Of a stretch of DNA of 64,000 bases, positions 24,752 to 33,046 are shown one piece after another. The notes under the pieces are model-generated. The model was not told the DNA's origin. It did no database searches and saw nothing but the letters and a program-made list of their open reading frames with translations. The stretch is taken from assembly GCF_015182315.1 (NCBI RefSeq), contig NZ_PRDL01000001.1, positions 3,658,001 through 3,722,000 of the forward strand. The letters are read 5' to 3'. The stretch's first letter is position 1. Every line of letters starts with the position of its first letter. Made by a program: the position numbers and the translations under genes. The stretch comes from Cellvibrio polysaccharolyticus. GTDB lineage: Bacteria > Pseudomonadota > Gammaproteobacteria > Pseudomonadales > Cellvibrionaceae.

Positions 24752-24794
24752 CTGGCACGGTTAACGTCATCGCAATACAGCACAGAGGATCACC

Positions 24795-25646
24795 ATGCAA
24801 TTCAAACTGTTTAAAACCTTGTGGGGTTTTTCAGGCTCATTATCCCAAGCCGTTGCAGAGGCGCAACAAGCAGGGTTTGACGGCATTGAAGGAATGGCAC
24901 CAGGCGCACCCGCCGCCAATGCAGAATTTGCCCGGCTGCTTGCCGATAACAGGCTGGCTTACATTGCAGAAATATGCACCGGCGGCAGTTACGTGCCCGA
25001 CAGAAAAGCCACACCGGCCATGCACCTGGAGGATTTGGAAAACAAGGTGAGCCAAGCAAAAACCTTGCAGCCCCTGTTGATCAATGTAATGGCCGGTTGC
25101 GATGCCTGGCCACTACAAACCCAGGTGGAATTTTTTCGCGCCGCTCAGGCCATTGGAGAAAAACATAAGGTTGTTTTAAGTTTTGAAACCCATCGCAGCC
25201 GCTCAACCTTTAATCCCTGGATAACCGAAGCGATTATCCAGCAACTCCCGGATTTACGACTCACCGCCGACATCAGCCACTGGATAGTGGTTACCGAACG
25301 CCTGCTGGAAGACGACGCTGACTGGCAAACACTGTTGAACATCGCCGCACAAGTGCATCACCTGCACGGGCGCGTCGGTTATCCGCAAGGCCCGCAAGTA
25401 CCTCACCCCGCCGCACCGGAATACCGCGACTGCCTTGCGTTTCATCAACGCTTTTGGGAGCAGGTTTGGCGCAGCCAGCAACAACGTCATTACGGCATCA
25501 CCACCATGACGCCGGAATTCGGGCCGGATCGTTACCTGCACACCCTGCCCTTTACCGACCAGCCGGTTGCCGACCTCTGGCAAATCAATCGCTGGATGGG
25601 CAATACCGAGCGCACTCACTTTCAACAATACCTGCACAACCATTAA
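24795..25646 (+). CDS. Xylose-isomerase-like TIM-barrel protein (sugar phosphate isomerase/epimerase superfamily)
   Basis: A 283-residue AP-endonuclease-2/xylose-isomerase-like barrel. Candidate metal ligands by eye are E131 (SFETHR), D159 (TADISHW), H191 (LHGRVG) and E241 (TPEFGP), the usual set for a divalent-metal isomerase, epimerase or lyase. No signal peptide. It is the first gene of a three-gene operon under a sigma-54 promoter, followed by a periplasmic binding protein and a 2-oxoglutarate oxygenase. The context suggests processing of an imported nitrogen-containing compound, but the actual substrate is unknown. The ATG has AGAGGA upstream. Confidence 0.75.
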   Translation: MQFKLFKTLWGFSGSLSQAVAEAQQAGFDGIEGMAPGAPAANAEFARLLADNRLAYIAEICTGGSYVPDRKATPAMHLEDLENKVSQAKTLQPLLINVMAGCDAWPLQTQVEFFRAAQAIGEKHKVVLSFETHRSRSTFNPWITEAIIQQLPDLRLTADISHWIVVTERLLEDDADWQTLLNIAAQVHHLHGRVGYPQGPQVPHPAAPEYRDCLAFHQRFWEQVWRSQQQRHYGITTMTPEFGPDRYLHTLPFTDQPVADLWQINRWMGNTERTHFQQYLHNH

Positions 25647-25671
25647 CCATGACCCACCGTCGGAGCATTTT

Positions 25672-26733
25672 ATGAAAACCACCCCCCACTTCAGCCGCTG
25701 GCTTGCGGTCATGCTGTTAACCTTTTTTACCAGTTCAAGCTGGGCCACTGAACGCTTTCGTGTTGCCTGGTCGCTGTATCCGGCTTACATGCCCTGGGCC
25801 TACGCCAGCGAGGCAGGCATTGTTGATAAGTGGGCAAAAAAATACGGTATCGAAATCGAAGTGGTGCAAATCAACGATTACATTGAAGCCATCAACCAAT
25901 ACAGCGCAGGCAGCTTTGATGTCTGCATGATGGCAACCATGGACGCACTGACCATCCCTGCCGCCGCAGGTGTAGATTCCACCGTGCTGGCGCTGGCCGA
26001 TTACTCGGATGGCAACGATGTCATTATTTTAAAAAATGGCAGCACACTGGCAGATTTGCGCGGTAAAAAAATCAATTTGATTGAATACTCCATCTCGCAC
26101 TATTTTCTTGCCAAAGCGTTGGACAGCGTAGGCATGAGCGAGCGCGATGTGACACTGGTGAATACCTCTGACGCCGACATGGTGGCGCTTTACGCTCAGC
26201 CATCGGTACAAGCGATGGTGACCTGGAACCCCATGGCCAATGAAATTTTAAAACGCGCTGACGCCACCAATATTTATGACTCACGCAACATGCCCGGCGA
26301 AGTCACCGACAGTATTATCGTCAACAGCAAAACCCTGGAAAAACACCCGGAACTTGGCAAAGCACTGGCGGGCGCCTGGTTTGAAACCCTGGCAATCATG
26401 ATGCGCGATGATCCACAAGGCAAAGCCGCTCGGGAAATTATGGCCACAGCTGCCGGTACCGACCTCGCCGGTTACGAAGCGCAATTAACCGCAACCCATA
26501 TGTACACCGATGCCGCTGAACTATCGGCATTGATGGCTGCGAAAACCCTGCAGGAATCCATGACAAGTATTGCCCGCTTTTCATTTGATAAAGGCCTGCT
26601 AGGCAGCGGGGCCCGCTCTGCCGATGCCATAGGCATTACGTATCCTGATGGCAAAATTTATGGCGACAACAACAATATCAAACTGCGTTTCGATAACCGC
26701 TACGTACAAATGGCCGCTGACGGCAAACTGTGA
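25672..26733 (+). CDS. Periplasmic substrate-binding protein, NMT1/urea-carboxylase-region type
   Basis: A 353-residue ABC-transporter binding protein with a signal peptide (about residues 1-24, ending SSSWA). The mature start FRVAWSLYPAYMPWAYASEAGI, followed by KYGIEIEVVQINDYIEAINQYSAG and MDALTIPAAAGVDST, matches what I know of the binding proteins found beside urea carboxylase genes, a relative of NMT1/SsuA-like proteins. Those transporters serve urea-like or guanidine-like nitrogen compounds. No permease or ATPase gene is adjacent, so it either uses a transporter encoded elsewhere or acts as a sensor. The start is ATG 25672 with CGGAG upstream. Confidence 0.8.
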   Translation: MKTTPHFSRWLAVMLLTFFTSSSWATERFRVAWSLYPAYMPWAYASEAGIVDKWAKKYGIEIEVVQINDYIEAINQYSAGSFDVCMMATMDALTIPAAAGVDSTVLALADYSDGNDVIILKNGSTLADLRGKKINLIEYSISHYFLAKALDSVGMSERDVTLVNTSDADMVALYAQPSVQAMVTWNPMANEILKRADATNIYDSRNMPGEVTDSIIVNSKTLEKHPELGKALAGAWFETLAIMMRDDPQGKAAREIMATAAGTDLAGYEAQLTATHMYTDAAELSALMAAKTLQESMTSIARFSFDKGLLGSGARSADAIGITYPDGKIYGDNNNIKLRFDNRYVQMAADGKL

Positions 26734-26756
26734 TGCAAACAAAACCGGAAACCGCC

Positions 26757-27788
26757 ATGAGCAATCAAACCGCAGTGAATAATGTACCCACCATTGATGT
26801 AAGCCCGCTTATCGCTGGCGCAACACATGCCCATTACCAAACCACCGTGGAACAACTGGCAAGTGCCGCCCACCAGGTTGGCTTTGCCCAACTGGTGGGG
26901 CACAACCTGCAAGAAAAACACCTGCAACTACTGGAGATGACCAAGCGATTTTTCGCGCTGCCGATGGAGGAAAAAATGAAAGCCTATATCGGCAACTCAA
27001 ACAACCATCGCGGTTATGTTCCTTTCGGAGAAGAAGTGATGGCATCCGGCATTCCGGACACCAAAGAAGCCTTTGATCTATCACTGGACTTGCCAGCAAA
27101 TCATCCGTCTGTCACCGCCGGTGCGCATTTGCTCGGCCCCAACCAATGGCCGCAACTGGAGGGTTTTAAAGAAGCCGTAATGGCCTACTACGATGCCGTG
27201 TTTGCATTGGGTAAAAATATTTTTCGCGCCTTTGCTATAGGCCTGGGGCAAGACCCGGAATTGTTTTTACGCTACGTAACCACACCCCCATCGCAATTAC
27301 GATTAATCCATTACCCGCACAACGAAGCCGCAGTAGATCGCCCAGGCATTGGTGAACACACGGATTACGAATGTTTTACGCTACTCAAACCAACCGCACC
27401 CGGACTGGAAATTTTTAACACCGCAGGCGAATGGGTTCCTGTTCCTTATAACCCGGATGCGCTGGTATTAAATATTGGTGATTTGTTGCAGCTGTGGACC
27501 AATGGCTATTACGTTGCCACCAGCCACCGGGTGAGAAAAGTAAAAGAAGAACGCTACGCGTTTCCGTTATTTTTTACCGTGGATTATTTTACCGAGGTAA
27601 AACCGCTGGAAGCATTTACAAAGCCGGGAGATGCGCCTGTAGCGGGTGTGGTTTCCGGTGAACATTTGCGCGCGCAAACCATGCAGAGCTTTCAATATAT
27701 GTTGAAACGGTTGAAAAACGGCGAAGCCACCTTACCGGACGGCGCACTGCCCTATTACTCATTGGGGCGTGAAGCAAGCACTCTGTAA
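26757..27788 (+). CDS. 2-oxoglutarate/Fe(II)-dependent oxygenase (isopenicillin-N-synthase-like)
   Basis: A 343-residue double-stranded beta-helix oxygenase. The N-terminal VPTIDVSPLI is the usual DIOX_N start. Iron ligands are H201 and D203 (GEHTDYECFTLL) and H257 (ATSHRV). The 2-oxoglutarate-binding arginine is R266 in RYAFPLFF, where the more common R-x-S reads R-x-A. The segment HRGYVPFGEEVM, followed by GIPDTKEAFDL, is shared with a bacterial and plant subgroup that includes guanidine-releasing homoarginine hydroxylases, by memory only. It is the last gene of the operon and starts just after the binding-protein stop. Hydroxylation of a guanidino or amino compound is a testable guess. Confidence 0.8.
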   Translation: MSNQTAVNNVPTIDVSPLIAGATHAHYQTTVEQLASAAHQVGFAQLVGHNLQEKHLQLLEMTKRFFALPMEEKMKAYIGNSNNHRGYVPFGEEVMASGIPDTKEAFDLSLDLPANHPSVTAGAHLLGPNQWPQLEGFKEAVMAYYDAVFALGKNIFRAFAIGLGQDPELFLRYVTTPPSQLRLIHYPHNEAAVDRPGIGEHTDYECFTLLKPTAPGLEIFNTAGEWVPVPYNPDALVLNIGDLLQLWTNGYYVATSHRVRKVKEERYAFPLFFTVDYFTEVKPLEAFTKPGDAPVAGVVSGEHLRAQTMQSFQYMLKRLKNGEATLPDGALPYYSLGREASTL

Positions 27789-27816
27789 GTTTGCCGCTTG
27801 GCTGCTTGCTTGAAAG

Positions 27817-27881
27817 ACCGTCGAGCCACTCTCCATGAAGGGCTGAATCCAGCGCAACATAAGAACCGTTGGCTCGGCGGT
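27817..27881. repeat. Imperfect long inverted repeat
   Basis: ACCGTCGAGCCA (27817-27828) and TGGCTCGGCGGT (27870-27881) are inverted with one mismatch, around a 41-base interior. The arm shares the ACCGTCGAG word with the interior of the MITE-like element at 5939-6045, so it may be a related repeat. It follows the oxygenase gene by about 30 bases. Confidence 0.45.
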
Positions 27882-27916
27882 GTTACAGGGTTGGAGTGCG
27901 CTGACATCAAACATAC

Positions 27917-27930
27917 TTCGTGCGCACGAA
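27917..27930. repeat. 14-bp perfect palindrome
   Basis: TTCGTGCGCACGAA is self-complementary. It lies in the intergenic space between the convergent oxygenase and DUF2061 genes, so a promoter operator is not the obvious explanation. Function unknown. Confidence 0.5.
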
Positions 27931-27977
27931 TATTAATGCCTGTCTGAGCCAGGCAACCTGATGGCAAATACCCAAAT

Positions 27978-28196
27978 TTATTTCACAAGCATCGTTTGGG
28001 AAAACACATCTTCAAATATCGGGCGAAGCGAATCCGCTTTCTTCCAGGCCATTTCATGAAAGAAATAAGCAACCGTGTTAATGGCAGGTTCAACCAGCGC
28101 AATGGCACCGCCCACTACCACACTACCGGTCAGGGCGTAGCCCACACAAAAAGCCACGGTGAGATGGACAAGCGCAAAAGAAGCAGTTTTAGCCAT
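27978..28196 (-). CDS. DUF2061 family small membrane protein
   Basis: A 72-residue protein with two hydrophobic helices (about residues 8-23 and 25-48). Its sequence VHLTVAFCVGYALTGSVVVGG followed by EPAINTVAYFFHEMAW matches DUF2061, a family of very small inner-membrane proteins. Function is unknown. It is a single gene starting at ATG 28196, with about 125 bases between it and the CYTH gene. Confidence 0.8.
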   Translation of the reverse strand: MAKTASFALVHLTVAFCVGYALTGSVVVGGAIALVEPAINTVAYFFHEMAWKKADSLRPIFEDVFSQTMLVK

Positions 28197-28322
28197 GGTA
28201 TTAACCCCGAAAACGTCTGGAAATCAGAACATGGCTCTTATACTAGGCTCGCCTGTAGCATAACCAAAGAAAATTGACTGAATGGATTTGATAGCCAATA
28301 ACTATGCAAGCATTTGCAGCGA

Positions 28323-28778
28323 CTACCACTGCGACCAGGGATGCCTTACCAGGCTCGCATTGTAATAACGCGCATCGCTGGTAACTTCTTCACCGACCCA
28401 GTCCGGTCGAGGGAAATCCGCATCTTCTGAAGGCAGCTCAATCTCGGCAACTACCAGCCCGGCATTCGCCCCGAGAAACTCATCCACCTCCCACACAAAA
28501 TTCGCTGCCGGAATCTTGCGGCGATACTTCTCAATCAACGGCTGCTCACACATCGCCAGCAACGCTTTGCCATCAGCCAGCGGAATCGGATACTCAAACT
28601 CCTGTCGACTAAAACCCTGCGTCTCGCCCTTGATCGTCAAAAATGCCTCATCCCCGGCCACCCGCACACGCACCGTCCGCGACTTTTCCGTACTCAAATA
28701 ACCCTGCGCAAAATACACCGCTGGCGCTTCGCGCCAGGTGTCGCCTGCCACCAAAAATTTTCGCTCTATCTCTACCAC
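28323..28778 (-). CDS. CYTH-domain protein (triphosphate tunnel metalloenzyme)
   Basis: A 151-residue single CYTH domain. The N-terminal EIERKFLV is the signature ExExK motif. Further charged strands (VRVRVAGDEAFLTIKG, EKYRRKI, WEVDEF, EIELPSED) build the tunnel that binds triphosphate and metal. Members are inorganic triphosphatases, thiamine triphosphatases or class IV cyclases; the short NlpE-like bacterial type usually hydrolyses tripolyphosphate. The frame opens at a TTG (28793), but GGAGG lies inside that extension, so GTG at 28778 (or 28781) is the better start. It borders the AT-rich island. Confidence 0.82.
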   Translation of the reverse strand: MVEIERKFLVAGDTWREAPAVYFAQGYLSTEKSRTVRVRVAGDEAFLTIKGETQGFSRQEFEYPIPLADGKALLAMCEQPLIEKYRRKIPAANFVWEVDEFLGANAGLVVAEIELPSEDADFPRPDWVGEEVTSDARYYNASLVRHPWSQW

Positions 28779-29042
28779 CACAAAATCCTCCAAAATAGTT
28801 AGCCCTTACTTGGCACAAAAAAATAAACCTTTATTAAAAAGAATAAAATTTAAGCAACTTTAAATGCACGATCTATGGCATTTTTTTCAACAATGGCTTT
28901 AAATACTTCAAAAAGATAAACAAGGGACGTCACGGTTTGACACACCACCGAAACCGGGAAACCCAATAAATACCGGATCTTAAACCTACTTTTATAAAAC
29001 ATTAAACATATAAGGCTGGCAGACAGCCGTAAGGAATATCCT

Positions 29043-29411
29043 ATGGCAAGGAGACCTGATGGGCTAAAAACCCTAATCAAGGTGGTTAAAACCATTAATA
29101 AAGCGCAAAAACAAGCGGAGCAGGCCCGGCAGCGCAGTATTAGAGAAAAAGACAAAGCAGAGCAAGCTCAGCAGCGTGCCCAACAACGGGTTCAACAGCA
29201 GAAGACGCGCGAAGTAAGCCAGCGCATCAAACAAGCAGAAAAAGCATTCTACCTAAGCGAAAGAGAAAAATCTCAAGCTCAAAAAAACCAAATCAAGGAG
29301 AACAACAAGGCAATTAAAGATGAACTAGAAATGGCAAAGCGATCCTATGAAGAGAGAATTGAAGAAAGACGTTTGGCCAAAAACAATATAATGGATAAAT
29401 TTTTGAGATAA
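29043..29411 (+). CDS. Basic coiled-coil protein next to the DUF4041 nuclease
   Basis: A 122-residue, highly charged protein, almost wholly helical: long Gln/Glu/Lys/Arg heptad-like stretches from about residue 15 to 115 (KAQKQAEQARQRS, AQQRAQQRVQQQK, and so on). No membrane helix, enzyme motif or known family is recognised. It has a good AAGGA ribosome site and ends 4 bases before the nuclease gene, so the two are co-transcribed. It may be a partner or scaffold for the nuclease, which itself has a long coiled coil. This is inference from position only. Confidence 0.6.
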   Translation: MARRPDGLKTLIKVVKTINKAQKQAEQARQRSIREKDKAEQAQQRAQQRVQQQKTREVSQRIKQAEKAFYLSEREKSQAQKNQIKENNKAIKDELEMAKRSYEERIEERRLAKNNIMDKFLR

Positions 29412-29415
29412 CAAA

Positions 29416-30891
29416 ATGGATATAATTTTAGCTCTCGCATTTAGTATTGGCTGTATTGTAACCACCCACTTTCTAACACGGAACAGTCTTAATAAAAGAA
29501 TAGGGGAATTTAAAAACATAAAAGAGGCAGTAGACTCAATATCTTTAAGAAAAGCAGAATCTGACATAGCACTTAACGAAACTCTAAAAAAAATCGAAGA
29601 GTCCAGCACTCAACTTGGAAAACTGGACTTGGAGACAAAAGAGCTACAAGACCTGAAAAAAACATCTCACCAACTAAGAGATGATTTTTTCCGCAACGAA
29701 GCCTCACTGATTGATATAAATAATTTAATCGAAAAGCAAAATAGCCAAGCACAGGAATCCAAAAACTCATTGCAAGCGCTAATGGGAAAAATAGATCTTT
29801 ATAGCCGGCTAGATAATTTTGTAGAACATGGGCACTTTGAAACGCCTGAATATCTATTTGAAACAAGTGAGCGCTTTTCAGCAAGAATCAAAGTAATCAG
29901 AGAAAACCAAAAAATTTTGATCCAGAGTGGGCTAGCCATCACCGGCCCCAATATTCCCCGCATTACTGGAGACAAGGTCTTTGACAAGAGAATCATTGAC
30001 GGGCAAATGAAGCTGACTCTTCGCACATTCAATATTGAGTGCGACTTATTAATAGCTAAAGTAGCACCATCGAACTTTCAAAGAACTCTGGACAGAATTG
30101 AAAAGCTGGCAAATGATTTGGAGAAATTGACGGCATCTCTGCGCTGCGGCATCAGCAACGAATATGTAACATTAAAGTATGAAGAGTGCGGCGTTCAATA
30201 TCAGTACACACTTAAGAAAAAAGATGAACAGGAAGAGCAAAAACTCATCAGAGAACAAATGAGGGAGGAGGCAAGGATTGAAAAAGAATATCGCGAGGCA
30301 TTAATCGCAGCGGAAAGAGAAGAAAAGCTCTATCGAGATTTGCTTGAAAAAGCCCGGACTGAGCTCAACACATCATCACATGAAGAAAGAGCCGCAGCAG
30401 AAGCAAGAATAGCAGAGCTGGAGCGACAACTGGCTGAAGCAGAAGCCAAGGAGCAGAGAGCTAAAAGTCTTGCAGAACAAACCCGCCGCGGCCACGTGTA
30501 CGTCATTAGCAACGTAGGTTCTTTTGGAGAAAACGTATATAAAATTGGCATGACAAGAAGACTGGATCCAATGGATCGCGTGAGGGAACTAGGGGATGCT
30601 AGCGTACCATTTTCATTTGATGTTCATGCAATCATTTTTACGGATGATGCACCAACGATGGAAGCAGCATTACACAGGAAATTTAATCATCACCGTGTTA
30701 ACGCAGTAAATCTACGTAAAGAATTTTTCCGGGTAGAACTCGAAAAAATCCGGGATGCTGTAGCTGAAATAGATGGAGAAAATCTGGACTTCAAAACCAC
30801 AATCGTGGCTGAAGAGTATTTTGAAAGCAAAAGATTACGAGAGACAAAGAGTCTGCAACCAGAGAAGCGAGAAGCTTTCGATACAGTTTAA
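29416..30891 (+). CDS. SNIPE-like membrane-anchored anti-phage nuclease (DUF4041 plus GIY-YIG/MUG113)
   Basis: A 491-residue protein with an N-terminal membrane anchor (about residues 2-20), a coiled coil (about 25-130), a DUF4041 region (about 130-270, with FETSERFSARIKVIRENQK and LTLRTFNIECDLLIAKV), a Glu/Arg-rich helix (about 270-355), and a C-terminal GIY-YIG nuclease of the MUG113/T5orf172 type. Nuclease residues are Y362 (GHVYVI), Y375 and G378 (VYKIGMTRR), R388/R390 (RVREL) and E416 (MEAALHRKF). This is the reported architecture of SNIPE, which sits at the inner membrane and cuts phage DNA as it is injected. The catalytic set looks intact. The whole family assignment is from memory of the motifs. 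Confidence 0.85.
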   Translation: MDIILALAFSIGCIVTTHFLTRNSLNKRIGEFKNIKEAVDSISLRKAESDIALNETLKKIEESSTQLGKLDLETKELQDLKKTSHQLRDDFFRNEASLIDINNLIEKQNSQAQESKNSLQALMGKIDLYSRLDNFVEHGHFETPEYLFETSERFSARIKVIRENQKILIQSGLAITGPNIPRITGDKVFDKRIIDGQMKLTLRTFNIECDLLIAKVAPSNFQRTLDRIEKLANDLEKLTASLRCGISNEYVTLKYEECGVQYQYTLKKKDEQEEQKLIREQMREEARIEKEYREALIAAEREEKLYRDLLEKARTELNTSSHEERAAAEARIAELERQLAEAEAKEQRAKSLAEQTRRGHVYVISNVGSFGENVYKIGMTRRLDPMDRVRELGDASVPFSFDVHAIIFTDDAPTMEAALHRKFNHHRVNAVNLRKEFFRVELEKIRDAVAEIDGENLDFKTTIVAEEYFESKRLRETKSLQPEKREAFDTV

Positions 30892-30931
30892 ACTGCATTA
30901 ATAACCCCGAAAAAACCGAACCTTGGGATCA

Positions 30932-30955
30932 GCCCCCTTAATAGATAAGGGGGGC
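30932..30955 (+). terminator. Hairpin downstream of the SNIPE-like gene
   Basis: GCCCCCTT (30932-30939) pairs with AAGGGGGGC (30947-30955) with one bulged G. It lies 41 bases after the stop codon. A T-run is missing, so it is only a candidate terminator. Confidence 0.45.
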
Positions 30956-31068
30956 ACCCATCAAGCAACATTGTACCCGGAAAGCCATATCAACACCCAA
31001 GGTAGTGTCCTTGTAATCCTTGCAGCCTCAGCGACTACTACTCTTGTTACGACTAACCTATTTTTGAT

Positions 31069-32220
31069 CTAATCGATGTCGTGCAACCTGATAATTTCAA
31101 TCCATGAAGGATTTTGTCCGGCAGCAATACGTTGCACTGCTTCAAGCTCGCCAGTTTCTGCATTAATGCTGTAAATACTGGCGTGATCAGATTTTTGCCC
31201 CACAACTACAAGGTGGCGGCCGTCCGGGGATATTTGAAATGCACGAGGCTGCGTTTCGGTTTTCCATTTTCCTATCGGTGTTATGCGCCCGCTTTTTTTG
31301 TTCAGCCGAAAGCCGGACATTTCACCGCTCGTGCGCTCGCTGGCGTAGAGAAAATTTCCGTCCGGTGTTAGATGAATATCGGCAGCCCAGGGCTTTGTGG
31401 CCGAACCAGCCCCCAACAGAGCATGATTTTCCAGGTGCGAGCTTTTGCCGCTGATGGGGTTGCGTTTGAGCACATGAATGCGGGCATCCAGCTCGCCAAT
31501 TACATACCAGTACTTTTCGTCAGCCGATGCCACAAAATGTCGTGGGCCAGCACCCTGTGGAAAAGTCGCAGCGAGACGGGTTTCTGTTGCCTGCGCTTTA
31601 CCGGAAACGAGTGAACTGAAACGAAAAAAATCCAGCCGGTCTTCGCCCAGCACCGACAGATAAACAAACCGATTGCGGCTGTCTGCCGTAATTTGATGCG
31701 GATGTTTGCCTGTTGCAAAAATGCGGGGAGGAACTTCCGGAATACCCGCATCATTTAACGAGTGAACACTGATTTTGTTACCGCCGTAAGAAGCCGCAAA
31801 AAGATAACGCCCGCTCGAATCAACAGAAATATTTGCCATGCTGTCGACCAATGGCGTAACCGCTTTTGGCGATAAACGCCCATTGGCAGGGTCAATATCG
31901 AGAACCAGCAAGCGATAAGGTTCTGAACGAATCGCGACGTATAAGCGGCGATTATCTGGTGACAATGCCATTGGCATAACGGTGCCTTTTACAGCATAAC
32001 GCTGCAATAACAGCGGCTCATCAGTGTCGTTATTCAATTGAAAAACAGCGATATCTTGCGAGTCGGCATTTGCGATATAAATTATTGTTTTTGCGAAAGC
32101 TGCCGGGTTGAGCAATAACAAAAACAAGACAGCCGCATAAACGCCTGCGCCAGAAAATAACCGGGCATAGCGTTTCGCACCCGGCCTGAAGAGCTTCAAT
32201 TTACAAGACACATCAATCAC
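31069..32220 (-). CDS. Exported lactonase-family beta-propeller protein
   Basis: A 383-residue protein with an N-terminal signal or anchor helix (about residues 25-43, VYAAVLFLLLLNPAAFA) followed by a seven-bladed propeller of the 6-phosphogluconolactonase-like family (PF10282): YIANADSQDIAVFQL, LSPDNRRLYVAIRSEP, VDSSGRYLFAASYGGNKISVHSL, and so on. E. coli Pgl is cytoplasmic and lacks a leader, so this exported form probably does not serve the pentose-phosphate pathway. The start is a GTG with no strong ribosome site. Flanked by the AT-rich island and ssb; no operon partner. Confidence 0.75.
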   Translation of the reverse strand: MIDVSCKLKLFRPGAKRYARLFSGAGVYAAVLFLLLLNPAAFAKTIIYIANADSQDIAVFQLNNDTDEPLLLQRYAVKGTVMPMALSPDNRRLYVAIRSEPYRLLVLDIDPANGRLSPKAVTPLVDSMANISVDSSGRYLFAASYGGNKISVHSLNDAGIPEVPPRIFATGKHPHQITADSRNRFVYLSVLGEDRLDFFRFSSLVSGKAQATETRLAATFPQGAGPRHFVASADEKYWYVIGELDARIHVLKRNPISGKSSHLENHALLGAGSATKPWAADIHLTPDGNFLYASERTSGEMSGFRLNKKSGRITPIGKWKTETQPRAFQISPDGRHLVVVGQKSDHASIYSINAETGELEAVQRIAAGQNPSWIEIIRLHDID

Positions 32221-32337
32221 CCGACATACGCAGACAAAGTTTGCCCGTTAACGTGAAAAGCACTGGAGATTGAACACTGGAAAGCCACACAGGGCTTCCG
32301 TTGATTCCACTCCAGTCTTTGCTTTTTTGGTGCATAA

Positions 32338-32368
32338 AAAACCCCGAGAGCAGCGCTTTCGGGGTTTT
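32338..32368 (-). terminator. Intrinsic terminator after ssb
   Basis: AAAACCCCGA (32338-32347) and TCGGGGTTTT (32359-32368) form a perfect 10-bp stem with an 11-base loop, followed on the minus strand by a T-run. It is 36 bases after the ssb stop codon. Confidence 0.85.
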
Positions 32369-32404
32369 CGGAAGTTACTTTACCAACGCAACCGGAGCCT
32401 ACCG

Positions 32405-33046
32405 TTAAAACGGGATATCATCATCAAAACTGTCAAAACCGGCTGGCGATTGTGACGGGTTGTTTTGAGGGTTGGATGGCTGCTGGTTGAAGCCGCCCTG
32501 GTTGAAATTGTTGTTGGGGTTGCTGTTGTTCTGGTTAAAGTTGTTACCAGCGCCCTGGTTGTTGTAGCCACCTTGTTGTGGTGGCTGCTGGGCGTAACCG
32601 CCCTGTCCGCCTGGCGCCGGTGCAGCCGGGCGTTGTTGTGGTTGCTGGTTGTAGCCGCCATTGTCGCCACCAAACCCGGCGCCGGCGTTGCCGCCTTCAT
32701 TGCGGCCACCGAGCATTTGCATGGTGCCGGTAACATCAACAACAATCTCTGTGGAATAACGATCGGTGCCGTCCTGCGCTTGCCATTTACGGGTGCGCAG
32801 TGCGCCTTCAATATAAACCTGTGAACCTTTACGCAGGTATTCACCGGCAATTTCTGCCAGCTTGCCAAAGAATACAACACGGTGCCATTCGGTACGCTCT
32901 TGCGGTTGGCCGGTGTTTTTGTCTTTCCAGCTTTCAGAGGTGGCAATGCTGATGTTGGTGACTGCACCGCCGGAAGGCATGTATTTAACTTCCGGGTCTT
33001 GCCCGACGTTGCCAACCAGAATTACTTTATTAATACCTCGAGCCAT
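32405..33046 (-). CDS. ssb: Single-stranded DNA-binding protein SSB
   Basis: A 213-residue SSB, longer than E. coli SSB (178) because of an extended disordered linker. Residues 1-110 are the OB fold (ARGINKVILVGNVGQDPEVKY and so on). The linker of about 90 residues is rich in Gly, Asn, Gln and Pro with repeated GGYNQQ/NNFNQ-like units. The acidic tail FDDDIPF binds partner proteins. The start is ATG 33046 with GAGGA nine bases upstream; the longer frame is not family-like. It is essential for replication and repair, and lies in the common ssb-MFS-uvrA neighbourhood. No LexA box was seen. Confidence 0.95.
   Translation of the reverse strand: MARGINKVILVGNVGQDPEVKYMPSGGAVTNISIATSESWKDKNTGQPQERTEWHRVVFFGKLAEIAGEYLRKGSQVYIEGALRTRKWQAQDGTDRYSTEIVVDVTGTMQMLGGRNEGGNAGAGFGGDNGGYNQQPQQRPAAPAPGGQGGYAQQPPQQGGYNNQGAGNNFNQNNSNPNNNFNQGGFNQQPSNPQNNPSQSPAGFDSFDDDIPF

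Larger units (their letters stand above)
28794..31068. other. AT-rich insertion (SNIPE-like defence island)
   Basis: Between the CYTH and lactonase genes, base composition drops to AT-rich and codon use changes (many AAA, AAT, ATA, TTA codons), unlike both neighbours. It holds two plus-strand genes spaced 4 bases apart. No integrase, transposase or flanking direct repeat was found. The composition and the defence-type content point to horizontal acquisition. Confidence 0.7.

Noticed and set aside
24603..24794. Guanidine riboswitch upstream of the TIM-barrel operon
   Set aside because: None of the conserved ykkC class I, mini-ykkC or class III sequence elements is present. The control signals seen are a sigma-54 promoter and a dyad.
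28794..31068. Attachment-site repeats or an integrase bounding the AT-rich island
   Set aside because: No direct repeat, tRNA end or recombinase gene was found at either border; acquisition is inferred from composition only.
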